A model generated the notes under the pieces. That model saw only the letters and a list, made by a program, of their open reading frames with translations, was not told the origin of the DNA and searched no databases. Below, one piece after another: positions 56,669-64,000 of a stretch of 64,000 bases of DNA. The stretch comes from Cellulomonas sp. ES6 (GTDB taxonomy: Bacteria > Actinomycetota > Actinomycetes > Actinomycetales > Cellulomonadaceae): the NCBI RefSeq assembly GCF_030053835.1, contig NZ_CP125655.1, positions 3,100,001 to 3,164,000 on the forward strand, given 5' to 3'. The position numbers and the translations under genes were made by a program. Every line of letters starts with the position of its first letter. Position 1 is the stretch's first letter.

Positions 56669-57469
56669 TCACCGGGGCGCGACCGGGCCGAGCACCTCCA
56701 CCCGCAGCCCCGCGTCGTCGCGCCGGACGTCCGCCCGGACCCCGAACACGTCCCGCAGCGTCCCGGCCGTGAGCGCGTCGGCGGTCGGGCCGGCGACGTG
56801 CACCCGCCCGGCGTGCAGGACGACGAGCCGGTCGCAGTACCGCGCGGCCAGCCCGAGGTCGTGCAGCACGACCACCACGGTCGGCCCGGACGCGGCCAGG
56901 CCGGTGAGCAGTGCGAGCAGCTCGTGCTGGTGCTGCACGTCGAGGTGGTTCGTCGGCTCGTCGAGCAGCAGGACCCGGGGCTCCTGGGCGAGCGCCCGGG
57001 CGGCGTGCACGCGCTGGCGCTCGCCGCCGGACAGCGTGCGCCAGCGGCGCCGGCCGGTGCCGGACATGCCGACCAGGTCCAGGGCGTGGGCGCACGCGGC
57101 CTCGTCCTGCGCGGTGGGTGGCGCGAGCCGCCCGCGGTGCGGCAGCCGCGCGAGGGCGACCACGTCGGCGACCGTCAGGTCGGTGTCGGTGTCGCCGGAC
57201 TGCTCCATGACGGCCAGGGTGCGGGCGCGCTCGCGGCGGGGGATGTCCGCGAGCGGGCGCCCGCCGAGCAGCACCTCCCCGCGCGCGGGCGCGATCGCGC
57301 CGGACAGGGTGTGCAGCAGGGTCGTCTTGCCCGAGCCGTTGGGGCCGATCAGGCCGGTCACGCCGCCGGGCGGCGCGTCGACGTCGACCGCGTCGAGGAC
57401 CGGCGCGGAGCGGCCCCGGACGCGGACGGTGAGGCCGTGGCCGGCGATCCCCACCGGGCCGGGCGTCAC
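56669..57469 (-). CDS. FecE/BtuD-type ABC transporter ATP-binding protein
   Basis: A 266-residue ATPase: HGLTVRVRGRSAPVLDAVDV, Walker A IGPNGSGKTTLLHTLSGAIA, RTLAVMEQSGDTDTDLTVAD (Q-loop), signature LSGGERQRVHAARALAQEPR, Walker B VLLLDEPTNHLDVQHQ, switch LHDLGLAARYCD. It powers the FecCD permease it overlaps by GTGA (start GTG 57469). The set SBP, methyltransferase, permease, ATPase forms one operon. Confidence 0.94.
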   Translation of the reverse strand: MTPGPVGIAGHGLTVRVRGRSAPVLDAVDVDAPPGGVTGLIGPNGSGKTTLLHTLSGAIAPARGEVLLGGRPLADIPRRERARTLAVMEQSGDTDTDLTVADVVALARLPHRGRLAPPTAQDEAACAHALDLVGMSGTGRRRWRTLSGGERQRVHAARALAQEPRVLLLDEPTNHLDVQHQHELLALLTGLAASGPTVVVVLHDLGLAARYCDRLVVLHAGRVHVAGPTADALTAGTLRDVFGVRADVRRDDAGLRVEVLGPVAPR

Positions 57470-58503
57470 CCGCGCTCCCGGCGCCGCAGCACGACGAGGA
57501 ACGCGGGGACGCCGAGCAGCGCGGTGACGACGCCGGCGGGGATCTGCCGCGGCGCGAGGGCCGTGCGCGCGACGGTGTCGGCGAGCACGAGGAACAGCGC
57601 GCCCCCGACGGCGCTCAGCGGCAGGAGCCGGCGGTGCAGCGGCCCGGCGAGCGCGCGCACGGCGTGCGGGACGATCAGGCCGACGAACCCGATCGCGCCG
57701 ACGCTCGACACGACGACGGCGGTCACGGCGGCCGTCGTCACCAGCGCCACGGTCCGGACCGTGGCGACCGGGACGCCGAGCGCCGCGGCGGACCGGGCAC
57801 CGAAGGCGAACGCGTCGAGGTCGGAGGCGATCAGGCGCAGCACGACCAGCGCCGCGGCGGTCACGACGGCGCACAGCAGCACGGCGGGCCACCGTGCCGC
57901 GGCGAGCGACCCGGTGAGCCAGGCGGTCATGCCCCGCGCGGCGTCCGCGTCGCCCCAGCCGAGCAGCACCAGCGTGGTGAGGGCGGCGAAGAGCTGGCCG
58001 ACCACCACGCCCGTGAGGACGAGGCGCCCGGTGCTGGACGCGCTGCGCCCCAGCAGCAGCATGACGAGCGCGAACGCGGTCAGGCCGCCCACGAGCGCCC
58101 CGCCGGCCAGCGACACCACGCCGCCCCCGACCCCGGCCACGAGCACGAGCACAGCCCCGGTCGAGGCGCCGGACGAGATCCCGAGCAGGTAGGGGTCGGC
58201 CAGTGCGTTGCGGGTCACCGCCTGCAGCACCGCCCCGCAGGTGGCGAGGCCCGCGCCCGCGACGCCCGCGAGCAGGACCCGCGGCAGGCGCAGGTCCCAG
58301 ACCACGGAGTCCGCCAGCGGGGTCAGCGGCTCGACGGGCAGGCCGAGGTGCGAGCCGAGCGACCGCGCCGTCTCGGTCCACGTGAGCTCGCCGCCGCCCA
58401 CGGCCACCGCCGCGACCGCGACGGCCGCGAGCAGCAGCGCCGCCCCGGCCGTCGCGGCCACCGTCATCGCGGGCTCAGCGCTGCGCGAGGACGACGTAGT
58501 CAT
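57466..58503 (-). CDS. FecCD/BtuC-type ABC importer permease
   Basis: A 345-residue permease of about ten helices: LRLPRVLLAGVAGAGLATCG, AVLQAVTRNALADPYLLGIS (the usual NPLADPxxLG coupling region with NALADP), LGVPVATVRTVALVTTAAVT and IGFVGLIVPHAVRALAGPLH. These import iron-siderophores, heme, cobalamin or, in a proposed actinobacterial clade, F420-0. ATG 58503 overlaps the methyltransferase by 29 nt; ATG 58467, 8 nt after that stop, is an alternative start. Confidence 0.93.
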   Translation of the reverse strand: MTTSSSRSAEPAMTVAATAGAALLLAAVAVAAVAVGGGELTWTETARSLGSHLGLPVEPLTPLADSVVWDLRLPRVLLAGVAGAGLATCGAVLQAVTRNALADPYLLGISSGASTGAVLVLVAGVGGGVVSLAGGALVGGLTAFALVMLLLGRSASSTGRLVLTGVVVGQLFAALTTLVLLGWGDADAARGMTAWLTGSLAAARWPAVLLCAVVTAAALVVLRLIASDLDAFAFGARSAAALGVPVATVRTVALVTTAAVTAVVVSSVGAIGFVGLIVPHAVRALAGPLHRRLLPLSAVGGALFLVLADTVARTALAPRQIPAGVVTALLGVPAFLVVLRRRERG

Positions 58504-59239
58504 CGAGGTGCTGCCAGACGGGGCCCGCCTCGCGGAACCCGCCGGCCCGCAGCGCTGCGACGTGGAACGCGAGCCCGAGGTCCGGGTTCGGCGGCCGGCC
58601 GGCGAACCGGCGCTCCCGCTCGGCGGCCAGGGGCGCGAGGTGCGGGTGCGCGGCGAGGGCGGAGAACCACTCGTCCCAGCTCAGCGCCCCCGCCGCCCGG
58701 TCGCGCTCCTGGGTGGCCACGTCGTCGCGCCGGGCGAGCTCCTCGAACAGCAGCCGGCCGCCGGGCTGGCGCAGGTGGTCGGCGTTGAGCAGCACGCCGC
58801 CGGGCTCGAGCACCTCGGCGACGTCCCGGTAGACCCGCGTCAGGACGTCCGCCGGCAGCCAGTGCAGCGCCGTCGAGGACAGCACGGCGTGCGGGCGCCG
58901 CCCGTCGAGCACCCGCGTCCACGTCGGGTCCCAGAGGTCCGCCTCGCGGAACGCGACCCGGTCGCCGTGCCCGGCGAGCGCCAGCCGGCCGAGCTCGAGC
59001 AGCATCGGGTCGTAGTCGACAGCGACGCACGTCGCGCCGGGGAACCGGTCCAGCACCCGCGCGGAGACCGAGCCCGGTCCGCACGCCAGGTCGACGACGA
59101 GCGCGCCGGGCGGCACGGTCTCGGCCAGCACGTCGAGCATGACGGCGAACCGGTCCTCGCGGCGGTTGATGTACGCGGCCTGCTGGCGGTCCCACGCGGC
59201 GAGGTGCTCGCGGGCCCAGGCGGTCGTCGGGGCGCTCAC
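58475..59239 (-). CDS. Class I SAM-dependent methyltransferase embedded in the ABC operon
   Basis: A 254-residue methyltransferase: LVVDLACGPGSVSARVLDRF (SAM loop), VAVDYDPMLLELGRLAL (acidic residue binding the ribose), VLSSTALHWLPADVLTRVYR, and LEPGGVLLNADHLR. It resembles trans-aconitate methyltransferase-like enzymes. GTG 59239 overlaps the substrate-binding protein stop in GTGA, so all four genes are coupled. A methyltransferase within an uptake operon suggests that the imported compound, or its metal carrier, is modified after entry. That is inference. Confidence 0.9.
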   Translation of the reverse strand: MSAPTTAWAREHLAAWDRQQAAYINRREDRFAVMLDVLAETVPPGALVVDLACGPGSVSARVLDRFPGATCVAVDYDPMLLELGRLALAGHGDRVAFREADLWDPTWTRVLDGRRPHAVLSSTALHWLPADVLTRVYRDVAEVLEPGGVLLNADHLRQPGGRLLFEELARRDDVATQERDRAAGALSWDEWFSALAAHPHLAPLAAERERRFAGRPPNPDLGLAFHVAALRAGGFREAGPVWQHLDDYVVLAQR

Positions 59240-60246
59240 GCGTCCGCCCCCGCGAACCCGACGAGCGCGTCCGACAGCGTCGCGAGCGCGTCCACGCTGC
59301 GGACCGACGGGTCCATCTCCGTGGCCGGGATCGCGACGAGCCGGTCGGCCCGCACCGCGGACAGCTCGGCGGTCACCGTGTCGTCGCGCAGCATCGCGGT
59401 CTTGTCCGCGGCGCTGTCCCCGGCGAGCCCGCGCGACAGGTCGGCGAGCACCAGGACGTCCGGGTCGCGCTGGGCGATCTCGTCCCAGCTCGTCTCGGCC
59501 CACTGCGCGTCGAGGTCCGCGAACGCGTTGCGACCGCCCGCGAGCTCCGTGAGCGTCTGCGGCAGCCCGGTGCCGCCCGCGACGATCGGCGCGCCGTCGA
59601 TCGTCGAGTACAGCCAGGCGACGTCGAGGTCGCCGGCGTCGGGCGCGAACGCGGTCACGGCGTCGAGCACCTCCTGCTGCCCGCGGACCAGCTCCGCGCC
59701 GCGCTCCTCGACGCCGAAGACGGCGGCCAGGTCCGTGACCCCGGCGAAGATCCGGTCGAAGCCGGTGTCCCCGGTGACGAGGGAGGGGTCCTCGCAGTCG
59801 TTCGCGGACAGGTACGCGGGAACCCCGAGGTCGGCGAGCTCGGTGCGGGCGCCGACCGCGTCCGCACCGAACGCCGAGGCGCGCATCGAGTAGACGAAGT
59901 CCGGGTCCGTCGCACGGAGCTGCTCGGCGGTCGGGTACTGGGCGGCCAGCACCGGCACCTCGGCGTAGGCGTCGGCGTACTCGGGCGCGACGGCGTCGGT
60001 GAGGTAGCTCGTGCCGGCCATCCGGTCCTCGAGCCCGAGCGCGAGCAGCAGCTCGGTGGCGCCCTGCTCGAGGGTGACGGCGCGCTCCGGCGGCGCCGGG
60101 ACCGTGACGTCGAGGCCGCAGCTCGTCAGCGTGACGGGGGCGGCGGTCGAGCCGCTGCCGGCGGCGGGCGCGGCGGCGGGGGCGCTCGCGCACCCCGCGA
60201 GCACGGCGACGACGGCCGCCGTGACAGGAATGAGAATCGTTCGCAT
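59236..60246 (-). CDS. ABC transporter substrate-binding lipoprotein (FepB/BtuF fold)
   Basis: A 336-residue lipoprotein: signal with lipobox LAGC (Cys19), an Ala/Pro/Ser linker, then the helical-backbone class III fold (RAVTLEQGATELLLALGLED, YSMRASAFGADAVGARTELA, LGVPAYLSANDCEDPSLVTG, WAETSWDEIAQRDPDVLVLA). The ligand is not set by sequence: siderophore, cobalamin, zinc-binding compound or F420-0 are possible. ATG 60246 starts inside a Zur-like palindrome (60231-60245). First gene of the operon. Confidence 0.92.
   Translation of the reverse strand: MRTILIPVTAAVVAVLAGCASAPAAAPAAGSGSTAAPVTLTSCGLDVTVPAPPERAVTLEQGATELLLALGLEDRMAGTSYLTDAVAPEYADAYAEVPVLAAQYPTAEQLRATDPDFVYSMRASAFGADAVGARTELADLGVPAYLSANDCEDPSLVTGDTGFDRIFAGVTDLAAVFGVEERGAELVRGQQEVLDAVTAFAPDAGDLDVAWLYSTIDGAPIVAGGTGLPQTLTELAGGRNAFADLDAQWAETSWDEIAQRDPDVLVLADLSRGLAGDSAADKTAMLRDDTVTAELSAVRADRLVAIPATEMDPSVRSVDALATLSDALVGFAGADA
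60231..60245. promoter_or_regulatory. Zur-like imperfect palindrome at the start of the ABC uptake operon
   Basis: TGAGAATCGTTCGCA, with TG-N-GAA...TTC-N-CA symmetry, overlaps the first codons of the substrate-binding protein. It matches the actinobacterial Zur consensus as I recall it at 11 of 15 positions. A role in metal-dependent repression is a hypothesis. Confidence 0.4.
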
Positions 60247-60344
60247 GAACGGGATCGTACGCGACCGTCCCGTCACCCGGCGCGGTGGCCGGTGGCGGAG
60301 AGCTGCCGCGGCAGTCGCCCGCCCCGGAGGGCGTCGCCGCTCGC

Positions 60345-60350
60345 TAGTGT
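60345..60350 (+). promoter_or_regulatory. -10 hexamer (leaderless) for the XRE-cupin gene
   Basis: TAGTGT, 7 nt before GTG 60358; it decides that start over upstream Met codons. Confidence 0.5.
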
Positions 60351-60357
60351 CGCCAGC

Positions 60358-60933
60358 GTGCCGGACGACGAGAAGCTCGAGATCGCCGCGCTGGGCGCCG
60401 CCCTCAAGGTGGAGCGCCAGCGCCAGCGGCTGTCCGTGAAGACGCTCAGCGAGCTGTCCGGCGTGAGCTTCGGCCTCATCAGCGAGCTGGAGCGCGGCAA
60501 GGGCAACCCGAGCTTCGTCTCGCTGCACCGGCTGGCCGCCGCGCTGCAGGTCACGCTGCCCAAGCTGCTGTCGGGCCTCGGCGGCGACGAGATGGTGGTG
60601 CGCGCGCAGGAGCGGCACCGGCTGCCCGAGACGCCCGGGGTCGCGGCGCCGCCCGTGCGGGAGCTGCTGACGCCCCGCATGCAGTCGAACCTGCAGCTCA
60701 TCCGCTCGACTCTGCCGGCCGGCTTCACCAACGAGGGCCGGCCGTTCCGGCACCTCGGCACGGAGTCGGTGCTCGTGGAGGAGGGCCGGCTGCTGGTCGT
60801 GCACGGGGAGCGGCGGGTGGAGCTCGGCCCCGGGGACGCGATGACCTACGGCTGCTCGACGCCGCACTGGTGGGCGAACGCGCACGACGGCGTCACGGTG
60901 GTGCTCGGCGCGGTCTCGCCGACGGAGAGCTGA
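60358..60933 (+). CDS. XRE-family regulator with cupin domain
   Basis: A 191-residue regulator: HTH_3 at about 10-70 (LGAALKVERQRQRLSVKTLS, ELSGVSFGLISELERGKGNP) and a C-terminal cupin at about 105-190 (TNEGRPFRHLGTESVLVEEG, RLLVVHGERRVELGPGDAMT, CSTPHWWANAHDG). Such proteins often sense amino acids or small organic ligands and control adjacent transport or catabolism. Here they are next to a DUF1028 protein and a dipeptide-type importer, which may be the targets. Confidence 0.9.
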   Translation: MPDDEKLEIAALGAALKVERQRQRLSVKTLSELSGVSFGLISELERGKGNPSFVSLHRLAAALQVTLPKLLSGLGGDEMVVRAQERHRLPETPGVAAPPVRELLTPRMQSNLQLIRSTLPAGFTNEGRPFRHLGTESVLVEEGRLLVVHGERRVELGPGDAMTYGCSTPHWWANAHDGVTVVLGAVSPTES

Positions 60934-60943
60934 GCGCCGCGGG

Positions 60944-61666
60944 TCACGCGGCCGGCGACGACGCCCCGGGCAGCGCGAGCAGCCGCTCCAGCTCGTCGAC
61001 GGGCCGCTCGCCGTCGTCCACCCGCAGGTCGACGGCGAGCTGCGGGGGCCAGATCCGCTCGGACGTGGTGCGCGCCACCTGCAGCGCGGCGCTCTGGCGT
61101 CCGCGCCGGTCGCCGCCCGCGGCCTCCCCGGCCCGCAGCGCGGCGGCCAGGCGGTGCGCGAGCGCGAGGGCGGGGTCGACGGGCGACACCACGGGCGCGT
61201 CGAACGTCTCGGTGAGCGCCTCGGCGAGCTCGGGCTCGAGCGCGGGCGCCTGGGCGGGCACGCCGGTGCCGGAGGTCCAGGCAGCGAGCATCGCGTCGAG
61301 CACCTCGGGCCCGGTGAGCAGGTTGCCGACCACGACGACGCCGGGCGCCACGAGCCCGCCCGCCCAGGCCGTGCAGGACGCGCCGGTGCGGTGGGCGCCG
61401 CGGCCGTCGGGGGTCAGGGCGGCGACCTGGCGCAGCTCGGGCTCCTCGTCCCAGTCCGGCACCCGGGCGACGGCGGCGGCGGGGGACTCCCCGTCGGCGA
61501 GCGCGCCGAGCAGCAGGCCGCGCAGCCGGCGGTTGGTCCACGCCTGGCTGACCGTGACGCCGGCGTGGGGGGCGACGGCGAGCACGGCGTTGCCCGCGGC
61601 CAGCGAGCGGCTCGCGGTCGCGGCCCCGAGCAGGCCGGGCTGGGCGACGAGGATCGTGTAGGTCAG
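60944..61666 (-). CDS. DUF1028 protein, probable CTG start
   Basis: A 240-residue protein matching DUF1028 (a family with an Ntn-hydrolase-like fold found with peptide transporters). The expected beginning LTYTILVAQPGLLGAATASR is encoded only if translation starts at CTG 61666, which has GGAG 6 nt upstream; the first ATG/GTG in frame, 61585, would remove 27 conserved residues. Other segments: RTGASCTAWAGGLVAPGVVV, GNLLTGPEVLDAMLAAW, AGGDRRGRQSAALQVA (GGDxRGxQSA motif). It is divergent from the dipeptide importer. Confidence 0.85.
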   Translation of the reverse strand: MTYTILVAQPGLLGAATASRSLAAGNAVLAVAPHAGVTVSQAWTNRRLRGLLLGALADGESPAAAVARVPDWDEEPELRQVAALTPDGRGAHRTGASCTAWAGGLVAPGVVVVGNLLTGPEVLDAMLAAWTSGTGVPAQAPALEPELAEALTETFDAPVVSPVDPALALAHRLAAALRAGEAAGGDRRGRQSAALQVARTTSERIWPPQLAVDLRVDDGERPVDELERLLALPGASSPAA

Positions 61667-61742
61667 GGCGGGCTCCGTGTGTTGCGGTCGTGTTTCGACT
61701 CGGCCGAGCGACTTGTCCGATTGTGGGGTGAGGGGTCAGGCT

Positions 61743-61770
61743 GATGCAACGATCAACATGGTGATGCATC
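61743..61770. promoter_or_regulatory. Dyad upstream of the peptide-importer operon
   Basis: GATGCA (61743-61748) and TGCATC (61765-61770) flank a 16-nt, less GC-rich centre, 50-78 nt before the start. It could be the XRE-cupin operator; support is only positional. Confidence 0.3.
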
Positions 61771-61820
61771 CGCGGGCCCCCCACCGCCGCGGTCGCCCAC
61801 CCCGAGCCCCCGGAGACCTC

Positions 61821-63386
61821 ATGCGACGACCTCCCGCCCGCAGGGCCCTCACCGCCGGCGTCGCCGGCGCCGCCGCCGGGATGCTGCTGCTCTCCGCCTG
61901 CTCCGCGGGCGAGTCCGTCGATCTCGACGGCGCGGACGGCGACGCCACCGGGGCGTCCGACCTGCCGGTGCTCCGGGCCGCGATCGCCGGCGAGCCGGAC
62001 CAGCTCGACCCGCAGTCGACGTCCTCCTACTTCGCGTTCCAGGTGCTCGAGAACGTGTTCGACACGCTCGTCGAGCCGGACGAGAACCTCGAGATGCAGC
62101 CGGCGCTCGCGGAGTCCTGGGAGGTCAGCGACGACCAGCTCACCTGGACGTTCCACCTGCGCGACGGCGTGACGTTCCACGACGGCAGCGACTTCACCGC
62201 CGAGGACGTCGTGTACTCCTACGACCGGATCGTCGACGAGGAGCTGTCGAACGCCTGGAAGTTCGCGGCCGTGGCCGACGTCGCGGCCGTGGACGACCTC
62301 ACCGTCGACATCACGGTGTCGCAGCCGACGCCGAACCTGCTGTCCAACCTGGGCGGGTTCAAGGGCATGGCGATCGTCGAGCAGGGGAACGTCGAGTCGG
62401 GCGACATCACGACGGCCCCGATCGGGACCGGGCCGTTCTCGCTCGCGTCGTACTCGCCGGGGGAGTCGATCGACCTCGTGGCGAACCCCGACTACTGGGG
62501 CGGGGCGCCCGGCATCGGCGGCGTGCACTACACGTTCGTCTCCGAGGGCAGCACCGCGATCGCCGCGCTCCAGAACGGCGAGATCGACTGGACGGACTCC
62601 ATCCCGGCGCAGCAGCTCGAGCAGCTCCGGGGCACCGAGGGCGTCGAGGTCGGCACGTCGCCGTCGAACGACTACTGGTACCTCGCCCTGAACGAGGCGA
62701 ACGCCCCGTGGGACAGCGTCGCCGCGCGGCAGGCCGTCGCGTACGCGATCGACCGCGAGTCGATCCTCCAGGCCGTGTCCTACGGCACCGCGGAGGAGAA
62801 CCAGCTCGCGATCCCCGAGGACTCGGTCTGGTACACGGAGTACGACGAGTACGACCTGGACCTCGACCGGGCGCGCGAGCTGCTCGCCGAGGCCGGCGTC
62901 ACCACGCCGCTGACGCTCGACTTCCTGGCGACGTCCGACTACCCGGAGACCGTCACGGCGGCGCAGATCATCGCGAGCAACCTCGAGCCGCTCGGCATCA
63001 CGGTCGACATCCGCACGGTGGACTTCGCCACGTGGCTCGACGAGCAGAACACCGGCAGCTTCGACCTGCTGATGATGGGCTGGCTCGGCAACATCGACCC
63101 GGACGACTTCTACTACGCCCAGCACCACAGCGACGGCGGGTCCAACGCCCAGGGCTACTCCAACCCCGAGGTGGACGCGCTGCTGGACGCGGGCCGCGTC
63201 GAGACCGACGACGACGCGCGCCAGGAGCTGTACGCGCAGGCGGCGACGACCATCGCGGACGAGGCCAGCTACATCTACCTCTACAACCCGTCGGTCGTGC
63301 AGGCGTGGAGCACGGACCTGCAGGACTACACGGCGCGGTCCGACCGGGCGATCCGGTTCCGGGACGTGACCCTGGCGGGCTCGTGA
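61821..63386 (+). CDS. Peptide/nickel-type ABC transporter substrate-binding lipoprotein (family 5)
   Basis: A 521-residue lipoprotein: basic signal region, lipobox LLLSACS (Cys near 29), then SBP_bac_5 segments: LRAAIAGEPDQLDPQSTSSY, VLENVFDTLVEPDENLEMQP, ALAESWEVSDDQLTWTFHLR, DGVTFHDGSDFTAEDVVYSY and PIGTGPFSLASYSPGESI. The ligand-binding C-terminal lobe follows (AVAYAIDRESILQAVSYG). It captures peptides or related ligands for the permease downstream. ATG 61821 follows GGAGA; upstream ATG codons in the same frame lack a site. Confidence 0.93.
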   Translation: MRRPPARRALTAGVAGAAAGMLLLSACSAGESVDLDGADGDATGASDLPVLRAAIAGEPDQLDPQSTSSYFAFQVLENVFDTLVEPDENLEMQPALAESWEVSDDQLTWTFHLRDGVTFHDGSDFTAEDVVYSYDRIVDEELSNAWKFAAVADVAAVDDLTVDITVSQPTPNLLSNLGGFKGMAIVEQGNVESGDITTAPIGTGPFSLASYSPGESIDLVANPDYWGGAPGIGGVHYTFVSEGSTAIAALQNGEIDWTDSIPAQQLEQLRGTEGVEVGTSPSNDYWYLALNEANAPWDSVAARQAVAYAIDRESILQAVSYGTAEENQLAIPEDSVWYTEYDEYDLDLDRARELLAEAGVTTPLTLDFLATSDYPETVTAAQIIASNLEPLGITVDIRTVDFATWLDEQNTGSFDLLMMGWLGNIDPDDFYYAQHHSDGGSNAQGYSNPEVDALLDAGRVETDDDARQELYAQAATTIADEASYIYLYNPSVVQAWSTDLQDYTARSDRAIRFRDVTLAGS

Positions 63387-63387
63387 C

Positions 63388-63413
63388 GCACCCCCCGCGG
63401 GGGACGGGGGTGC
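63388..63413 (+). terminator. Intra-operon hairpin between SBP and permease genes
   Basis: GCACCCCC (63388-63395) and GGGGGTGC (63406-63413) form an 8-bp stem with a 10-nt loop right after the SBP stop. Such hairpins commonly let binding proteins be made in excess over permeases. Confidence 0.6.
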
Positions 63414-63417
63414 GCCC

Positions 63418-64000
63418 GTGACGGGGTCGGGCGCGCTCCGGTTCCTGGCGCGCCGGGTGCTGCACTCGGCCGTCGTGCTGCTCGGCGTGATGGTCGTGGT
63501 GTTCGCCCTGGTGCACCTGGTGCCGGGCGACCCCGTGCGCATCGCGCTCGGCACGCGCTACACCGAGGAGTCGTACCAGGCGCTGCGGGCGGCCAGCGGT
63601 CTCGACCGGCCGCTGCTCGAGCAGTTCGTCTCGTACGTCGGCCACGCGCTCACCGGCGACCTCGGCGTGAGCTTCCGGTCGGGCGAGCCCGTGACGACCA
63701 CGCTGCTGCAGCGGCTGCCCGCCACGGTGTCCCTCGCCGTCGTCGGGCTGCTCGTCGCCCTGGCGATCTCCCTGCCCGCGGGCATCTGGTCGGGGCTGCA
63801 CGAGGGGCGGCTGTCCGACGCCGTCGTGCGGGTGACCAGCCAGGCGGGCGTCTCGGTCCCGGACTTCTGGCTCGGCCAGATGCTCATCCTGGTGGTCGCG
63901 ATGACGCTCGGGCTGCTGCCGACGTCCGGGTACGTGGCGCTGTCGCAGGACCCCGCCGGGTGGGCGCGGCACGTGCTGCTGCCCGGGCTGACGGTGGGCC
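63418..64000 (+). CDS. DppB-type ABC transporter permease, 3'-truncated by window edge
   Basis: The frame from GTG 63418 reads TGSGALRFLARRVLHSAVVL, LLGVMVVVFALVHLVPGDPV, RIALGTRYTEESYQALRAAS, GLDRPLLEQFVSYVGHALTG and DLGVSFRSGEPVTTTLLQRL, the standard opening of DppB/OppB permeases, then helices up to the window end. At least 194 residues of an expected 310-320 are present; the EAA coupling loop would lie beyond the edge. It follows the binding protein by 31 nt. Confidence 0.93.
   Translation, partial: MTGSGALRFLARRVLHSAVVLLGVMVVVFALVHLVPGDPVRIALGTRYTEESYQALRAASGLDRPLLEQFVSYVGHALTGDLGVSFRSGEPVTTTLLQRLPATVSLAVVGLLVALAISLPAGIWSGLHEGRLSDAVVRVTSQAGVSVPDFWLGQMLILVVAMTLGLLPTSGYVALSQDPAGWARHVLLPGLTVG

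Noticed and set aside
60231..60245. IdeR/DtxR iron box at the ABC operon
   Set aside because: The sequence lacks the TTAGG-type arms of IdeR/DtxR sites; the symmetry fits a Zur-like site better, and even that is tentative.

Overview
The window is a very GC-rich (roughly 75%) actinobacterial chromosome segment, most likely Micrococcales and close to Cellulomonas (an inference from gene content and style: BldC, DUF3073 beside purM, a C50 carotenoid operon, an F420-type LLM enzyme, a sortase-E sorting signal). Genes are dense. Operons are joined by 4-nt GTGA/ATGA stop-start overlaps, and many start codons lie only 6-7 nt behind a TANNNT-like -10 hexamer, the signature of leaderless transcripts.

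Layout. 1-2710: purine synthesis (3' part of purF, purM) and DUF3073. 3417-6023: bldC, then DNA-alkylation repair: an Ada-AlkA fusion gene interrupted by a frameshift, and ogt. The two repair genes share an identical 18-bp element at the same distance from their starts. 6073-8352: three small membrane/envelope proteins and a pair of fluoride-channel genes. 8461-10713: a bacteriophytochrome with a PP2C/SpoIIE phosphatase output. 10798-13390: FMN reductase, LLM monooxygenase and an ArsR regulator. 13401-17614: an M15 peptidase, a bifunctional PBP with PASTA domain and small proteins. 17742-18040: tRNA-Phe, tRNA-Asp and tRNA-Glu. 18129-20481: zincin-like metallopeptidase, F420-type LLM enzyme, galE.

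20713-26134 is a six-gene C50 carotenoid operon (crtE, crtB, crtI, two heterodimeric cyclase subunits, lycopene elongase). Every junction is a GTGA overlap, and the promoter carries two perfect palindromes over -35 and -10. It meets surE and a PfkB kinase tail to tail. 28110-35900 holds a MscS channel with a long disordered tail, stress and envelope proteins, and two TetR systems. 35961-38378 is a TetR-controlled two-gene ABC exporter with a duplicated CTACAC-N6-GTGTAG operator. 38397-45755 is a four-gene MacB/FtsX-like ABC operon.

45915-48449 is an accessory island: a 5'-truncated Rhs/YD-repeat gene abutting the 3' end of tRNA-Lys. It ends in a short glycine-zipper tip and is followed by two tiny membrane proteins. 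48617-55078 holds an LRR-like protein, a CmtR-like ArsR/CDF metal-efflux operon, an HTH-MNT/HEPN toxin-antitoxin pair with a palindromic promoter, and two MerR-controlled divergent units. 55133-56356 is a surface protein with Glu-Pro-Asp-Gln repeats and an LAATG sortase-E signal. 56669-60246 is a FecCD-type ABC uptake operon with an embedded methyltransferase. 60358 onward: XRE-cupin regulator, DUF1028 protein (probable CTG start), and a dipeptide-type ABC importer running off the window.
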